From: Candidatus Hinthialibacter antarcticus
GTDB lineage: Bacteria > Hinthialibacterota > Hinthialibacteria > Hinthialibacterales > Hinthialibacteraceae
Assembly (NCBI GenBank): GCA_030765645.1
Contig: JAVCCE010000039.1
Coordinates: 49,175-113,174 of the forward strand
Direction of reading: 5' to 3'
DNA: 64,000 nucleotides
Under the pieces are notes generated by a model. The model worked only from the letters and a program-made list of their open reading frames with translations, had not been told where the DNA came from and made no database searches. This document shows, one piece after another, positions 1 through 9,876 of the stretch; position 1 is the stretch's first letter; each line of letters begins with the position of its first letter. The position numbers and the translations under genes are program-made.

Positions 1-721
1 CTTCAATGGCGACGTCTGCTCCGCGCCCGCCCGTCATCTCTTTGATTGATGCAATCGCGTTTTCGTCATTGGCCAAAAGCCCAATTGTCGCGCCAAGAGA
101 TTTCGCGAGTTGCAGTTTATTCTCATCCAGATCAATCGCAATCACAGTGCCGCAGCCAGCGGCGCGCAGCGCTTGTATAACCAATAAACCAATCATGCCC
201 GCGCCGACCACTACCGCCGTATCGTTCAATGAAACCGGCGTGATTTCGACTGCATGAACAGCGATAGAGACAGGTTCCACAAACGCCGCCTGTTCAAATG
301 AGATCGTATCCGGCAAGCGGTAGACGATGCGTTCGGGCACAGCCAGATAATCAGCGAATGCGCCGTGTCGGCGGTAATCCTCGCAGGAGACGCCGAGTAC
401 GCGGCGGTCGTCGCACAAGTTGATTTCGCCGCGACGGCAATGCCAGCAGGCGCCGCAATAGACGGTCGAATCAAAGGTGACGCGGTCGCCGCGTTTCCAT
501 TGTCGCACTTTAGCGCCAACAGCAGCAATCACGCCGGAGGCCTCGTGTCCCATCACAATCGGAGGGCGGCGGCGCCCGGTGGAACCGTCCATTCCGTGCA
601 CGTCGCTTCCGCAAACGCCGCAGGCTTTGATCGCAATCAAGACCTCGTCTTCGCCAGGCTCAGGCTGCGAAATTTCTTGTATTTCAAATTCGTTATATTC
701 TTTCAGCATTAAGGCCTTCAT
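1..721 (-). CDS. Zinc-dependent alcohol/polyol dehydrogenase (MDR family), 3' end cut by window edge
   Basis: The first 240 residues of a medium-chain dehydrogenase are visible; the rest lies outside the window. The N-terminal GroES-like domain has the catalytic zinc ligands C37 and H59 (motif GHEASG), and the structural zinc lobe has C89, C92, C95 and C103. A Rossmann glycine motif (VVVGAGMIG) begins near residue 170. Family knowledge suggests NAD(P)-dependent oxidation of a polyol or sugar alcohol (sorbitol/threonine dehydrogenase type); the substrate cannot be read from the sequence. The start codon overlaps the stop of the upstream beta-helix gene as ATGA, so the two are probably translationally coupled and may act on the same carbohydrate. 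Confidence 0.9.
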   Translation of the reverse strand, partial: MKALMLKEYNEFEIQEISQPEPGEDEVLIAIKACGVCGSDVHGMDGSTGRRRPPIVMGHEASGVIAAVGAKVRQWKRGDRVTFDSTVYCGACWHCRRGEINLCDDRRVLGVSCEDYRRHGAFADYLAVPERIVYRLPDTISFEQAAFVEPVSIAVHAVEITPVSLNDTAVVVGAGMIGLLVIQALRAAGCGTVIAIDLDENKLQLAKSLGATIGLLANDENAIASIKEMTGGRGADVAIE

Positions 722-2826
722 CGCTTTTTGTCTTTCACTCCAGGCTTCGAGCGCGGACCAACGCGGCTCATGTCAATCGGCTGAAACCCTAGATCCAATG
801 CGGGTGAATTTTCTTTTAAGCGAAAATCAAAGTTGTCCACGTCAACAAACATCGGGTCGGCGTAAACGGAATGTTGGTCTTTGCCCTGCTTACGCCATTC
901 GTCAATCGACATACCATTGAATTCAACATCGCTCAGCGGTTGAGTGGGATTAAAAAATACATTCCAATCCATCGTGAACGTACTTTTGGCTTCACGAACG
1001 CCGCTGTCATTTTTCGGATGAAAATAAAAATCATACGTTTCGTCTTTCCATTTATTATCGAGCAGTTCGCCCTCTTTCCAGTAAATGATGTTGTTCTCGA
1101 AGAAGACGCTCTGATGAGGCTCGACCCGGCTGCGGCTCAGTTGCTGTAGCTTCCCCAAAGCAAAAACATTATTGCGCACGGTCACTTCTTTGCAAAAATG
1201 AATGTTATATCCAGCGAACTTGGTGTTGTAAACAATATTGTTTTCGATTAATAAATGGCTGGAACCTTCATCGTTATAAATTCCCCACCCGCCGTAATGG
1301 TTGGCGTTGACGTCGTGAATCAAGTTGTTGCGCAATACCGAACCGGGCGACAGGCCGAGCGTGTAAATCGCCCCCATGTCGGAGAGCAGCCCCTGACCGA
1401 TGTCATGTATATGATTAAATTCCACCACATTGTCGCGGCTGATGCTGGGCTGATAACCCCAACTCCACCCCAACGAAACACCCGTGTACCAGCCGTGATG
1501 AATTTCATTATGCGCTACGCGGTTGCCTTGGGTGTTCATTAATAACACGCCGACGGCGGAGGGATACTCTTCGCCAAAATACTCAATCACATTGTCGTTG
1601 ATTGTATTGAAACCTGTGCGCATGAGCGGCGAGCTGTCATACGAGCCGCCGTTCACGCGAAAACCGCCCGCGCCAATGTGATGAATGTGGTTCGATAGAA
1701 ATTTGTTGTTGGTACAGCCTGTTGAAATATCGACTGTGAAGGTCCCGAGTTTCGAAATCTCGCAGTGTTGAATCACGCAATTTTTCGCGCCGATCATGGT
1801 GATCGCCGCCGGGACGCTGGACGAACCCTGGCGATCATTTGAGTTGCCGACCGGCAGTTCAAAATTAGTATACTCAAACGCCAGATTTTCAATATTGATA
1901 TTTTCAACAAAACGGCGGTTGGCGGGGTCGCCTTCATAACGGATAAACTCCGGCAATGATGGCGCGATCACTTCGGCTTTGTTTAAATCTTCTCCCGGCA
2001 TTGGAATGATTGACAAGACGCCCGTTTTTTTATTGAGATACCACTCGCCAGGTTGGTCTAAACCTTCAAACACATTCTCGACGATATAGCGGGCGCCGTT
2101 GCTGGAAAAATCATCCGTGAACACTTTGCCCGCTTTGTGTTTGAAGGTCACGATGCGCTTGTCGGCGTCGACGGATTGAATCGGCAAATGCGAATCCGTC
2201 CAGAAGTGATAAACAATGACTTCGACGTCTTGCAGGTTTGTCCAGTTTGGGTCAATATCGCCGTCAGCATATTCAAAGCGCTGGCAATCGGTGTGATAGT
2301 GAACCTCGCGACCGCCGTCGGGGAACCCGGCCACAATCTTGAAGCCATCATTGGGAACCCGCGCGCGGCCTCGCTTTTCTCCATTCACAAATAATTCGCG
2401 AAATGACCAAACGCCGCTTTTGACTTCTGGGATTTCAGCCGTCCAGATTCCATTGTCCTGTTTCGTCCAGCCAGTGATCGCCTTGCCGCCGCGCAAGATG
2501 GGTTTTTCATTTTTGTATGAAGTAATTGTCAGCGGCGCGTTATCTGCACCTGAATCACCTGGCGCAAACACAATCGGTTCGTCCATTTCATATACGCCGC
2601 CGCGAAGATAAATCGTGTAGGCGCGTTCGGCGCCGTCTTCTCGCAATGAGCGGACTTCTTCTAAGGCGCGGTTGACGGTTGCGAATGCGCTTCGTAAATT
2701 TTTCCCCGATGCGGCGTCATCGCCATCAGGTGAGATATAGAAAACGGTTTCTTTCGCGGCGAATGAATCTACAATGCAAAACTGCATGAGGAACAGCAGG
2801 ATGGTAAGTCGCGTCCATGTACGCAT
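718..2826 (-). CDS. Secreted right-handed beta-helix protein (possible GH141-like glycosidase)
   Basis: This 702-residue protein starts with a signal peptide (hydrophobic stretch at about 8-24). It continues with FYISPDGDDAASGK, the usual opening of secreted parallel beta-helix carbohydrate-active proteins. From about residue 300 onward there are many short Asn-rich rungs of the NNVIEYFG and RNNVFALG kind, as in pectate-lyase-like and GH141 folds. Such proteins act outside the cell on polysaccharides, usually as lyases or glycosidases. I see no residue pattern that fixes the substrate. It overlaps the dehydrogenase gene by 4 bp, suggesting shared transcription. Confidence 0.8.
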   Translation of the reverse strand: MRTWTRLTILLFLMQFCIVDSFAAKETVFYISPDGDDAASGKNLRSAFATVNRALEEVRSLREDGAERAYTIYLRGGVYEMDEPIVFAPGDSGADNAPLTITSYKNEKPILRGGKAITGWTKQDNGIWTAEIPEVKSGVWSFRELFVNGEKRGRARVPNDGFKIVAGFPDGGREVHYHTDCQRFEYADGDIDPNWTNLQDVEVIVYHFWTDSHLPIQSVDADKRIVTFKHKAGKVFTDDFSSNGARYIVENVFEGLDQPGEWYLNKKTGVLSIIPMPGEDLNKAEVIAPSLPEFIRYEGDPANRRFVENINIENLAFEYTNFELPVGNSNDRQGSSSVPAAITMIGAKNCVIQHCEISKLGTFTVDISTGCTNNKFLSNHIHHIGAGGFRVNGGSYDSSPLMRTGFNTINDNVIEYFGEEYPSAVGVLLMNTQGNRVAHNEIHHGWYTGVSLGWSWGYQPSISRDNVVEFNHIHDIGQGLLSDMGAIYTLGLSPGSVLRNNLIHDVNANHYGGWGIYNDEGSSHLLIENNIVYNTKFAGYNIHFCKEVTVRNNVFALGKLQQLSRSRVEPHQSVFFENNIIYWKEGELLDNKWKDETYDFYFHPKNDSGVREAKSTFTMDWNVFFNPTQPLSDVEFNGMSIDEWRKQGKDQHSVYADPMFVDVDNFDFRLKENSPALDLGFQPIDMSRVGPRSKPGVKDKKR

Positions 2827-2915
2827 TTTTCGCTCCCAATCAGAGATGTTTATATGAATATAGTTTGCCAGAAAAACAGCGGGAGCGAAAGCGCGTACTC
2901 AAGCCTACAAGAGAA

Positions 2916-4253
2916 TCAAACCTCTTCTGGAACCACGTACGGCGCCCTGTATTCACGTTTGACTAGCCGATTGGCTTCGTCATTATTAACAAAGCGTTCT
3001 TGTTTCGGATCAAATGTGAGTTTTTGATTGCCGACGCGATGCGACACGCTCGCCAAGTGAATCAACGCCGCGCTGTAATGCCCAATCTCGATGTCAGCAT
3101 TTGGAAGATCGCGAGACCGAATACAATCAATAAAGTTTTGCTTATGCGGATCAGGGTTTTGATAGTCAGGAAAACGCCCCGGCTCTTGCGCAACGACTTC
3201 GCCGTCATTCGAAAAGATCTGCCAGCCGCCGCCGTGGCGCCCCATCATCATCATGCCTTTTGTGCCATACAGTTCGATGCGCGTTGCGCTTTGGAACCAC
3301 AGCGGGTACGAATCGCCCATACGAATTTCACTGGGCGTCTTTTTCATATACGGCGACCATTGCGTTAATTCAAAGGTCATCACCAGATCGTCGTCGTATT
3401 CATAAGACGTGACTAATGTGTCAGGCGTTTCGCGGTCATCTTTGAAGGCGTACTTTCCGCCGCTGCTATGCACAGCGGTGGGATGATCTTTGCCGATCAA
3501 CATACGGGCGAGGTCAAGCTGATGAGCGCCGTCATCGGCGAGGTCGTCTGCGGTAAAATCCCAAAACATTTTCCATCCGCTGACCACGTCTTTGTTATAA
3601 GGACGCATCGGCGCCGGGCCGAGCCAGTAGTCATAATTGAAGCCTCCCGGCGGTTCGCTGTCCGGCCCAATTGTAAACGGCCCACCGGGCTTCATGTTGA
3701 AAACTTTGCAAAGATGCACATCGCCCAACTTGCCGCTTTGAATATACTCCAACGCTTTGTGGTTATACTCCGCGCTGCGGTTTTGGGTGCCGCATTGTAC
3801 CACGCGCTTATATTTGCGCGCGGCTTCGACCATCTTGCGGCCTTCCCAGATGTTGTGAGAGATGGGCTTTTCGACGTAGACGTCTTTGCCCGCTTGGCAG
3901 GCGAATACCGCCGCCGGACCGTGCCAATGGTCCGGCGTGGCGATTATGGCGGCGTCGATGTCTTTATCGTCGAATGCGTCATTCATTTCCGGTGAGAGGA
4001 TTGGTTTTTGATCGCGGGCGTTTTCAATAAACGCCGCCATGTCATGCAATTCGCCGCGCTTCTGGTTCACGTCGCACAGCATTTTGACGTCTATCTCATC
4101 AAACTTGATAAAGCCGCGCAGCAGGCTGGTGTTGCGCCCGCCGATGCCAATGCCCGCCAACACGATGCGTTCATTCGCGCCCATGACGCGACGACTTTGC
4201 GCAGCCGTTAACGCGGCGGCGGATGCGTGGGAAAGAAAGGTTCGTCGTTTCAT
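2916..4253 (-). CDS. Gfo/Idh/MocA family oxidoreductase with Tat signal
   Basis: This 445-residue protein starts MKRRTFLS, a twin-arginine-like export signal. A Rossmann NAD(P)-binding motif (GIGIGG) lies near residue 35 and the family EKP motif at 128-130, whose Lys is the usual catalytic or nucleotide-contacting residue. The C-terminal half has the alpha/beta sheet domain typical of GFO_IDH_MocA. Tat-exported members are abundant in planctomycete-like genomes and are presumed to oxidise sugars or cyclitols in the periplasm; the substrate is unknown. It lies 89 bp downstream of the beta-helix gene start, on the same strand. Confidence 0.9.
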   Translation of the reverse strand: MKRRTFLSHASAAALTAAQSRRVMGANERIVLAGIGIGGRNTSLLRGFIKFDEIDVKMLCDVNQKRGELHDMAAFIENARDQKPILSPEMNDAFDDKDIDAAIIATPDHWHGPAAVFACQAGKDVYVEKPISHNIWEGRKMVEAARKYKRVVQCGTQNRSAEYNHKALEYIQSGKLGDVHLCKVFNMKPGGPFTIGPDSEPPGGFNYDYWLGPAPMRPYNKDVVSGWKMFWDFTADDLADDGAHQLDLARMLIGKDHPTAVHSSGGKYAFKDDRETPDTLVTSYEYDDDLVMTFELTQWSPYMKKTPSEIRMGDSYPLWFQSATRIELYGTKGMMMMGRHGGGWQIFSNDGEVVAQEPGRFPDYQNPDPHKQNFIDCIRSRDLPNADIEIGHYSAALIHLASVSHRVGNQKLTFDPKQERFVNNDEANRLVKREYRAPYVVPEEV

Positions 4254-4271
4254 CCTATCACCTGCTTTGGT

Positions 4272-4562
4272 TTACTTTTTGAGCATTGCATCGGCCAACC
4301 AGCCAAATGCAACTGCCGAAGCGATGAAACATAATCCCCCGCCGACGGAGTCTCCTCTTATACAAAAAAGACATGCAAAGGCAAGGCTTAAAATACCCAC
4401 AATTGTTGAACCAATACACGCCCAACCGATCAAGCCTTCAGGAGAAAAAGAAAGCAAACTCATTACAAATCGAATCGCGAGAACAATAATGCCCATGAAT
4501 ATCAATAATGAAAGCAGAGGCATTACGATATTTGATATTGCATATCCAGTATCAACATCCAT
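4272..4562 (-). CDS. Small hypothetical membrane protein
   Basis: This 96-residue protein has about three hydrophobic segments (near 10-35, 43-63 and 72-92) and no domain I recognise. The sequence ends in a short charged tail (DAMLKK). It lies 18 bp upstream of the Gfo/Idh/MocA gene on the same strand, so co-transcription is likely. Codon use looks ordinary. Function unknown. Confidence 0.6.
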   Translation of the reverse strand: MDVDTGYAISNIVMPLLSLLIFMGIIVLAIRFVMSLLSFSPEGLIGWACIGSTIVGILSLAFACLFCIRGDSVGGGLCFIASAVAFGWLADAMLKK

Positions 4563-4592
4563 TTTATTTCTCCAAGGGGGATTACTTGTCGT

Positions 4593-4997
4593 TTAACTAA
4601 CCGAGGCGGCTCCTGCGACAGCAACTTCATGGTCTTTTTCTACGGTGTCGCCTGACACGCCAATCGCGCCGATGATCTCGCCCGCTTTGTTTTTAATGGG
4701 GACGCCGCCGGGAAACGTAATCAGTCCGCCGTTGGAATGTTCGATGCAATAAAGCGGCCCGCCGGGTTGCGAAAGTCCGCCGATGGCGCCGGTTTCCATA
4801 TCAAAAAAGCGCGCGGTCTTGGCTTTTTTAAGAGCGATGTCAATCGAGCCTAACCAGGCGCCGTCCATACGCGCGAAAGCTTTCAAATTCGCGCCTGCGT
4901 CAACAATGGCGATGTCCATTTTGGCGCCGATTTCTGTGGATTTTTCGATAGCGGCGGTTACGGCGTTACGGGCTTGTTCTAAGGTAATGTCTGACAT
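4593..4997 (-). CDS. GlcG/HbpS family heme-binding-like protein
   Basis: This 134-residue protein begins [10 protein letters not shown]. It carries the GlcG/HbpS signature: an N-terminal helix, DIAIVDAG, a long glycine-rich loop with FPGGVPI, and a final IGAIGVSG segment. The family (PF03928, formerly DUF336) includes extracellular heme-degrading HbpS and uncharacterised GlcG proteins next to glycolate or propanediol genes. I chose the ATG at 4997 because GGAGG lies about 10 nt upstream and the family normally starts here. A longer in-frame start at 5117 would run into the upstream gene and add unrelated residues. Confidence 0.85.
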   Translation of the reverse strand: MSDITLEQARNAVTAAIEKSTEIGAKMDIAIVDAGANLKAFARMDGAWLGSIDIALKKAKTARFFDMETGAIGGLSQPGGPLYCIEHSNGGLITFPGGVPIKNKAGEIIGAIGVSGDTVEKDHEVAVAGAASVS

Positions 4998-5079
4998 AGG
5001 TTTGATTCCTCCATAAGGTTTGGGGCATAGTGTACCGAAGCCCCAAGCAATGTCAAACGAAAACATATAATTTCTGTCA

Positions 5080-7386
5080 TCATTCCAGATAGACGGCGAC
5101 TTCTGACAATCCAACATTCGGCCCGTCGTCTTTCACTCCCATAATGACAATACGGATGGATTGCACATCCATCTCATCAAATGCAATAACGAGTCCCTGA
5201 GACGCGTCATCCATTAGAGTCCCAAACGAGTATTGAATCTGATCGTTAATTACAATGATTCCGTTATAAATCTGGTCTTGATGATTGGGGCGGTCAAACA
5301 GCATGATGCGATTGGCTTTCTGCGGGGCGTCCCATTGCAGGCGAAGCCACGCATCGCGGCCTTCTCCCGAGCTCGCCCATTCCTGTTGAGAATCGCCAGG
5401 GACGCCGCCCACTTGTCCGTCGATTGCGCCATCTGGCGAGTATCCAGCGAACGTCGAACTCGCCGTCGCAGTCGCGTTCAAAGCAAGGTTCGCTTCCACT
5501 GAAGGTAAATGATCGCGATACTCATATCGAACCAACGGGCGATTCGAGGCTTGATAGACTGCTATTTCTGAGAAGCCAATATTCGGGCTACCCGGCTTCA
5601 CCTGATTCACCACTGCGGCCATCCAAGTAATTTCACGCGGGCCAAACCGTATTTCATACGGATGCTGCGCCGTGTTCTCTAAGACGCTAAACGGAATAAC
5701 ACTCTCATCAGAGAAAACAAGCGTCCCGCCGTACACCTGGTCTTCTGCATTAGGTCGGTCAAATAACAAGACGCGATCAATTATTTGGGGAGAAGCCCAA
5801 GTCAATTTCGCCCACGCGCCTTCCTGCTCTCCATCGCTGATCCATTCAAATTCTAAGGGGCCCGGGTGGCCCGCGACGATACAGTCATTAATTGCATACG
5901 GCCTTGATACCCCATACACCGAGCTGGTTTCCGCTTTGGCAAACTGTGCGATGTTGTCCGGCAAAAACAACTTGCCTTCCTTCTTGTCATAGTCCGCCTT
6001 CCCAATTACGCAGAGCGAAAAGAGAGCAATCACCAGAACGGGAACGACGAAATGTATTTTTTGGACTCGAACCGTTCCTTGCGCGACCGGAGCAATTGCG
6101 GCAAGACACGGTAAGACGGAAATCAGAAAACGGTAATCTTCACCGGATTCTCCCACCGCCAATATCAAAATCGACGCTCCCGTGAAGAAAAGCAATATCC
6201 ATGCTTCGTCGCCCCAAAAATGTAGCGAAGGCGATTGCATCCACTTCTGGACGACTACGCACAAACGTACCAAAAGAAACACGCCTGATAACCGAACCAA
6301 TACGACATAAACAGGAAGCCAAGGATGGTTGGCGGGCAGTGGTTTTGCGATGCCTGCCTGTAACGGCATCACCCGGTCGCGGACCTTTGGCCCGAACAAC
6401 TCCGCCATGCGGTCTAATGTATGTCTGGCGCTGACAAATGGATGGGTAACAATGAAATGAACAACTTTCGATTTCAGTTCGTTGCTGACTTCAATATGTC
6501 GAGGGTTATTATAATATTTCCACCCTTCTTCTAATTTCACTGTTGCTTCGGGCAACGGAAATACGGGTTCCCAACAACGCCGCAAATTAAAACCGCTATT
6601 GTTGCTTGCAAGCAATTGGCCATCGTTATACAGAAATAGTTTAAGATGCCATCCGCCGCTCAGCAAAATAACTGGAACCAGAAACAATAACCAAATACTC
6701 CAATGCCTTTTGCTCAGACGAATTAGAGAAAATACTAACAAAAACGGCAGCAGCACAAAAACAAACGGGCGCGCGGTTTCAACGAACGCGAGACTCAATC
6801 CGCTACATGCTGCGAGTACCGCAGAGAGAAGCCAACCACGTTTTTCATCGGCGGCATGTCGAAGGCACAAAATATAAAGCAGAAAAAAACATGGAACCCA
6901 TAGGTCATATATTTGTGGATTCAATGGATGGATCTTCGCCGTCGCCCAGGTAAATACAATCGCTTGCGCCGCGCTCCACCAATATCCGGCGACGCCGCGC
7001 TTCAAAGCAATGATCGACAGAAAGAACGCCGCAAACACCAAAGCGCGATATAGATGAATTGTGACGAGTTCAAAATGACCCATCAAATGATACGAAAGAA
7101 TTTCCAACCCGGCGATCACGGGCGGAATTGGAACGCGTAAATCCCGATAGAAAATTTGAATTTGCTGCCATGACTGACAGATTTCGACGAACTCGTCTTG
7201 CGAATACACCCAACTCCATGTAAAGGATGGAACGCCGTTGCCATAGCGGGCGAACGGCGCCGCAAACAGGCAAAACAAGACGACAACAACCGCGCAATGG
7301 ACTCGCGGCGACATCCATCGCGGCGGCGCTTGTTCGGTTGGCGTACTGCCCGTATCGATTTTTGCGTTCTCATTCATAACAGCCAC
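5080..7386 (-). CDS. Large polytopic membrane protein with two C-terminal discoidin-like modules
   Basis: This is a 768-residue protein. A short polar N-terminus is followed by roughly ten hydrophobic segments between residues 30 and 460, resembling GT-C-type or mannosyltransferase-like membrane proteins (hydrophobic blocks plus a conserved acidic pair near YSQDEF). The last 300 residues form two tandem modules of about 130 residues. They share the motifs DRPN..DQxYxG and PNxGxSExAVY, as in F5/8-type carbohydrate-binding domains. Glycosyl transfer to or from a surface polymer is a guess from the layout; no catalytic motif is certain. The first start is GTG at 7386; ATG at 7377 is equally possible, since neither has a clear Shine-Dalgarno. 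Confidence 0.6.
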   Translation of the reverse strand: MAVMNENAKIDTGSTPTEQAPPRWMSPRVHCAVVVVLFCLFAAPFARYGNGVPSFTWSWVYSQDEFVEICQSWQQIQIFYRDLRVPIPPVIAGLEILSYHLMGHFELVTIHLYRALVFAAFFLSIIALKRGVAGYWWSAAQAIVFTWATAKIHPLNPQIYDLWVPCFFLLYILCLRHAADEKRGWLLSAVLAACSGLSLAFVETARPFVFVLLPFLLVFSLIRLSKRHWSIWLLFLVPVILLSGGWHLKLFLYNDGQLLASNNSGFNLRRCWEPVFPLPEATVKLEEGWKYYNNPRHIEVSNELKSKVVHFIVTHPFVSARHTLDRMAELFGPKVRDRVMPLQAGIAKPLPANHPWLPVYVVLVRLSGVFLLVRLCVVVQKWMQSPSLHFWGDEAWILLFFTGASILILAVGESGEDYRFLISVLPCLAAIAPVAQGTVRVQKIHFVVPVLVIALFSLCVIGKADYDKKEGKLFLPDNIAQFAKAETSSVYGVSRPYAINDCIVAGHPGPLEFEWISDGEQEGAWAKLTWASPQIIDRVLLFDRPNAEDQVYGGTLVFSDESVIPFSVLENTAQHPYEIRFGPREITWMAAVVNQVKPGSPNIGFSEIAVYQASNRPLVRYEYRDHLPSVEANLALNATATASSTFAGYSPDGAIDGQVGGVPGDSQQEWASSGEGRDAWLRLQWDAPQKANRIMLFDRPNHQDQIYNGIIVINDQIQYSFGTLMDDASQGLVIAFDEMDVQSIRIVIMGVKDDGPNVGLSEVAVYLE

Positions 7387-7504
7387 AGAGTTAATTGTAT
7401 TTTAAATTCTATGTATCAAGCAAACCTGCATCAAGCAAGAGCTAGACGAACGCTGTGTTTTTTTGAATAATCAATACATCTATATATAGTGGGGAGCCAT
7501 TTCC

Positions 7505-9415
7505 ATGAACCGACCTCTTACCCGGAGAGAATTTATCGCCCGATCCAGCGTCGCCGCATCCGCCAGCGCATTGCTGATGAACCCGGCCCGCGCCGCTGAC
7601 CAGGAGCGCCCGAACATTCTATGGATCACCAGCGAAGACAACGGCCCGCACATGGGTTGTTACGGCGATTCATTCGCTGACACTCCCCATCTTGATGCAC
7701 TCGCGAAAAAAAGCCTCATCTACATGAACGCTTGGTCGACCGCTCCAGTTTGCGCCCCGGCTCGCACCACCATCATCTCCGGCATGTACCCGCCCTGCAC
7801 CGGCTCCGAACACATGCGCAGCACGTCAATCCTGCCGTCAGGATTCAAAATGTATCCACAGTACCTACGCGAGGCCGGATACTATTGTACCAACAATTCC
7901 AAAGAGGATTACAATTTAGAAAAACCGGGACAAGTGTGGGACGAATCGAGCGGTAAAGCCCACTTTCGCAATCGAAAAGAAAACCAGCCGTTCTTTGCGA
8001 TATTCAATTTCACCACAACCCACGAAAGCCAAATTCGTAAACGCCCGCACGAGCAAGTTCACGAGCCCGACAAAGTCTCTATTCCCTCCTATCACCCCGA
8101 CACGCCGGAAGTGCGCCAGGACTGGGCGCAATATTATGACAAAATGACCCAGATGGACGGGCAAGCAGGAGAGATTTTGGCCCAACTTGAAGAAGACGGT
8201 CTTGCCGACAACACTATTATCTTTTACTACGGCGACCACGGCTCAGGAATGCCGCGCAGCAAACGCTGGCCCTACAATTCGGGCTTACATGTTCCAATGA
8301 TCGTCCACATCCCCGAAAAATACAAACATCTCCGCCCACCCGATTATAAAACAGGCGGCAGTTCAGACCGCTTGGTCGGTTTTATAGACCTTGCGCAAAC
8401 GGTCTTAAGTCTGGCGGGAATTCAGCCGCCGACGCACATGCAAGGCCACGCCTTCGCGGGCGCGTACACCCAATCTCCTCCGAAATTAGCCTACGGCTTT
8501 CGTGGACGCATGGACGAACGCTATGACATGGTGCGTTGCGTTCGCGACCATCGCTACCTGTACATTCGCAACTACATGCCGCATAAAGTCTATGGACAGT
8601 ATCTTGCGTATATGTTCCAGACGCCGACCACGCGAGTTTGGAAAAAAATGTACGACGATGGCAAACTTGAACCGCCTCAAACTTATTTTTGGGAAACCAA
8701 ACCGTCTGAGGAACTCTATGATTTAGAAAATGATCCTGACGAAATTCACAATCTTGCCAATTCGCCCGCGCATCAGGAAATTAAAGAAAAACTACGCCAA
8801 GCCAACCGCGAGCACTTATTGAAAATACGCGATGTAGGCTTCTTGCCTGAAGGCGAAATCCACGAACGCAAAGGCTCTACGCCTTATGAAATGGCGCGGG
8901 ATTCGTCCAAGTATCCAATCGAAAAAATTATGAAGGCCGCCGAACTCGCATCTTCAATTGAAAAGAATGAAGCGAAGAATGAAAGCCTTGCGAACCCAGA
9001 AGAATTTAAAGCAATCTTAAATAATCTTTCTGATACAGACAGCGCAGTACGCTACTGGGGCGCAATGGGCGTATTAATGAGAGGAAAAGCCGCCGTCGAT
9101 CAAGCTAAAGCGAATTTGCAAAATGCGCTGCAAGATGAATCTCCCTATGTTTCGTCAATCGCTGCGGAAGCCCTCGGACGATACGGCAGCAACGACGATG
9201 TAAGCAAAGCGTTACCGGTGCTCGAAAAATGGGCGAACATCAAATCCCACAACGCCTTTGCCGCGATGATTGCATTGAACGCGATCATCGCGATCGGCGA
9301 AAAAGCCGACTCGCTTAAACCCGCATTAGCGAAAATGGAGCGGGTTGACCCATCCGTCCCCAAACGTACGCAGAGTTATGTTGGTCGGTTAATGCTGATG
9401 TTAGTCGGCGAATAA
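7505..9415 (+). CDS. Tat-exported sulfatase (Cys-type) with HEAT-like C-terminus
   Basis: This 636-residue protein begins with a twin-arginine signal (LTRREFIARSS), then NILWITSEDN, the metal-binding start of the alkaline phosphatase superfamily fold. The signature CAPAR at C83 matches CxPxR, so C83 should be converted to formylglycine. YYGDHGSG near 240 supplies further metal and sulfate-binding residues. After the sulfatase domain (to about 480), the last 150 residues look like HEAT/armadillo-type repeats (AVRYWGAMG, SIAAEALG, AFAAMIALNAI). The substrate is probably a sulfated glycan; the tail may bind a partner. A GGGGAG-like ribosome site precedes the ATG. Confidence 0.93.
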   Translation: MNRPLTRREFIARSSVAASASALLMNPARAADQERPNILWITSEDNGPHMGCYGDSFADTPHLDALAKKSLIYMNAWSTAPVCAPARTTIISGMYPPCTGSEHMRSTSILPSGFKMYPQYLREAGYYCTNNSKEDYNLEKPGQVWDESSGKAHFRNRKENQPFFAIFNFTTTHESQIRKRPHEQVHEPDKVSIPSYHPDTPEVRQDWAQYYDKMTQMDGQAGEILAQLEEDGLADNTIIFYYGDHGSGMPRSKRWPYNSGLHVPMIVHIPEKYKHLRPPDYKTGGSSDRLVGFIDLAQTVLSLAGIQPPTHMQGHAFAGAYTQSPPKLAYGFRGRMDERYDMVRCVRDHRYLYIRNYMPHKVYGQYLAYMFQTPTTRVWKKMYDDGKLEPPQTYFWETKPSEELYDLENDPDEIHNLANSPAHQEIKEKLRQANREHLLKIRDVGFLPEGEIHERKGSTPYEMARDSSKYPIEKIMKAAELASSIEKNEAKNESLANPEEFKAILNNLSDTDSAVRYWGAMGVLMRGKAAVDQAKANLQNALQDESPYVSSIAAEALGRYGSNDDVSKALPVLEKWANIKSHNAFAAMIALNAIIAIGEKADSLKPALAKMERVDPSVPKRTQSYVGRLMLMLVGE

Positions 9416-9436
9416 TTATTGAAATATTTCTTCACG

Positions 9437-9466
9437 CGCCCTCAACTTCTTGGGGGCGTTTTTTTT
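9437..9466 (+). terminator. Rho-independent terminator after the sulfatase gene
   Basis: CGCCCTC (9437-9443) pairs with GGGGGCG (9452-9458), with one G-U pair, and is followed by eight T. The T run overlaps the stop codon region of the converging gene. Confidence 0.8.
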
Positions 9467-9842
9467 AGATGGACGGAGAGAAAAAGTAAAAAATCAGCCA
9501 GTCGATGCGACCGCGTTTAATGAAGTACATCCCCGAAAAACGCATCACCTCTTTGATTTTTGCGCGGTATTCCGGCTTGTAACAATGAGTAGGACATTGC
9601 TTGCATTTTGGTTTGGGATCATAGGGGCAATGCTTCACGCGCGCACAGGCGTATTCAAATAAATCACGGCATTCATCGCAGAGTTCGCCTTTGCGAGGCG
9701 CATGTTTTTTATTGCAATAGACTTGGATAAATGCTTCTAGAACTTTGCGGTTTTTTTCATAGACTTTTTCATCAACAGGCCCTGTTCGTCGGCCCAGCGA
9801 GGCGGAGTCCAGCGGCTTTGAGAATATTCGATTTAAGATCAT
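9465..9842 (-). CDS. YgbA-like nitrous oxide-stimulated promoter family protein
   Basis: The protein is about 125 residues and Cys-rich. The pattern VYCNKKH...CDECRDLFEYACARVKHCPYDPKPKCKQCPTHCY matches the PF11756 family (E. coli YgbA), annotated as linked to nitrosative or nitrous oxide response. The Cys clusters suggest binding of zinc or an iron-sulfur cluster; the biochemical role is unknown. The start is uncertain: ATG at 9842 is used here, but TTG at 9872 lies only 4 nt after the manC stop and would add ten residues. It follows manC on the same strand and is probably co-transcribed with it. Confidence 0.8.
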   Translation of the reverse strand: MILNRIFSKPLDSASLGRRTGPVDEKVYEKNRKVLEAFIQVYCNKKHAPRKGELCDECRDLFEYACARVKHCPYDPKPKCKQCPTHCYKPEYRAKIKEVMRFSGMYFIKRGRIDWLIFYFFSPSI

Positions 9843-9876
9843 TTGATAGAAACGCTTATTACGAGAGAGCAAACAA

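Noticed and set aside
4593..5117. Longer start for the GlcG-like protein
   Set aside because: The extra 40 residues are not family-like and would overlap the upstream membrane protein gene; ATG 4997 has GGAGG.
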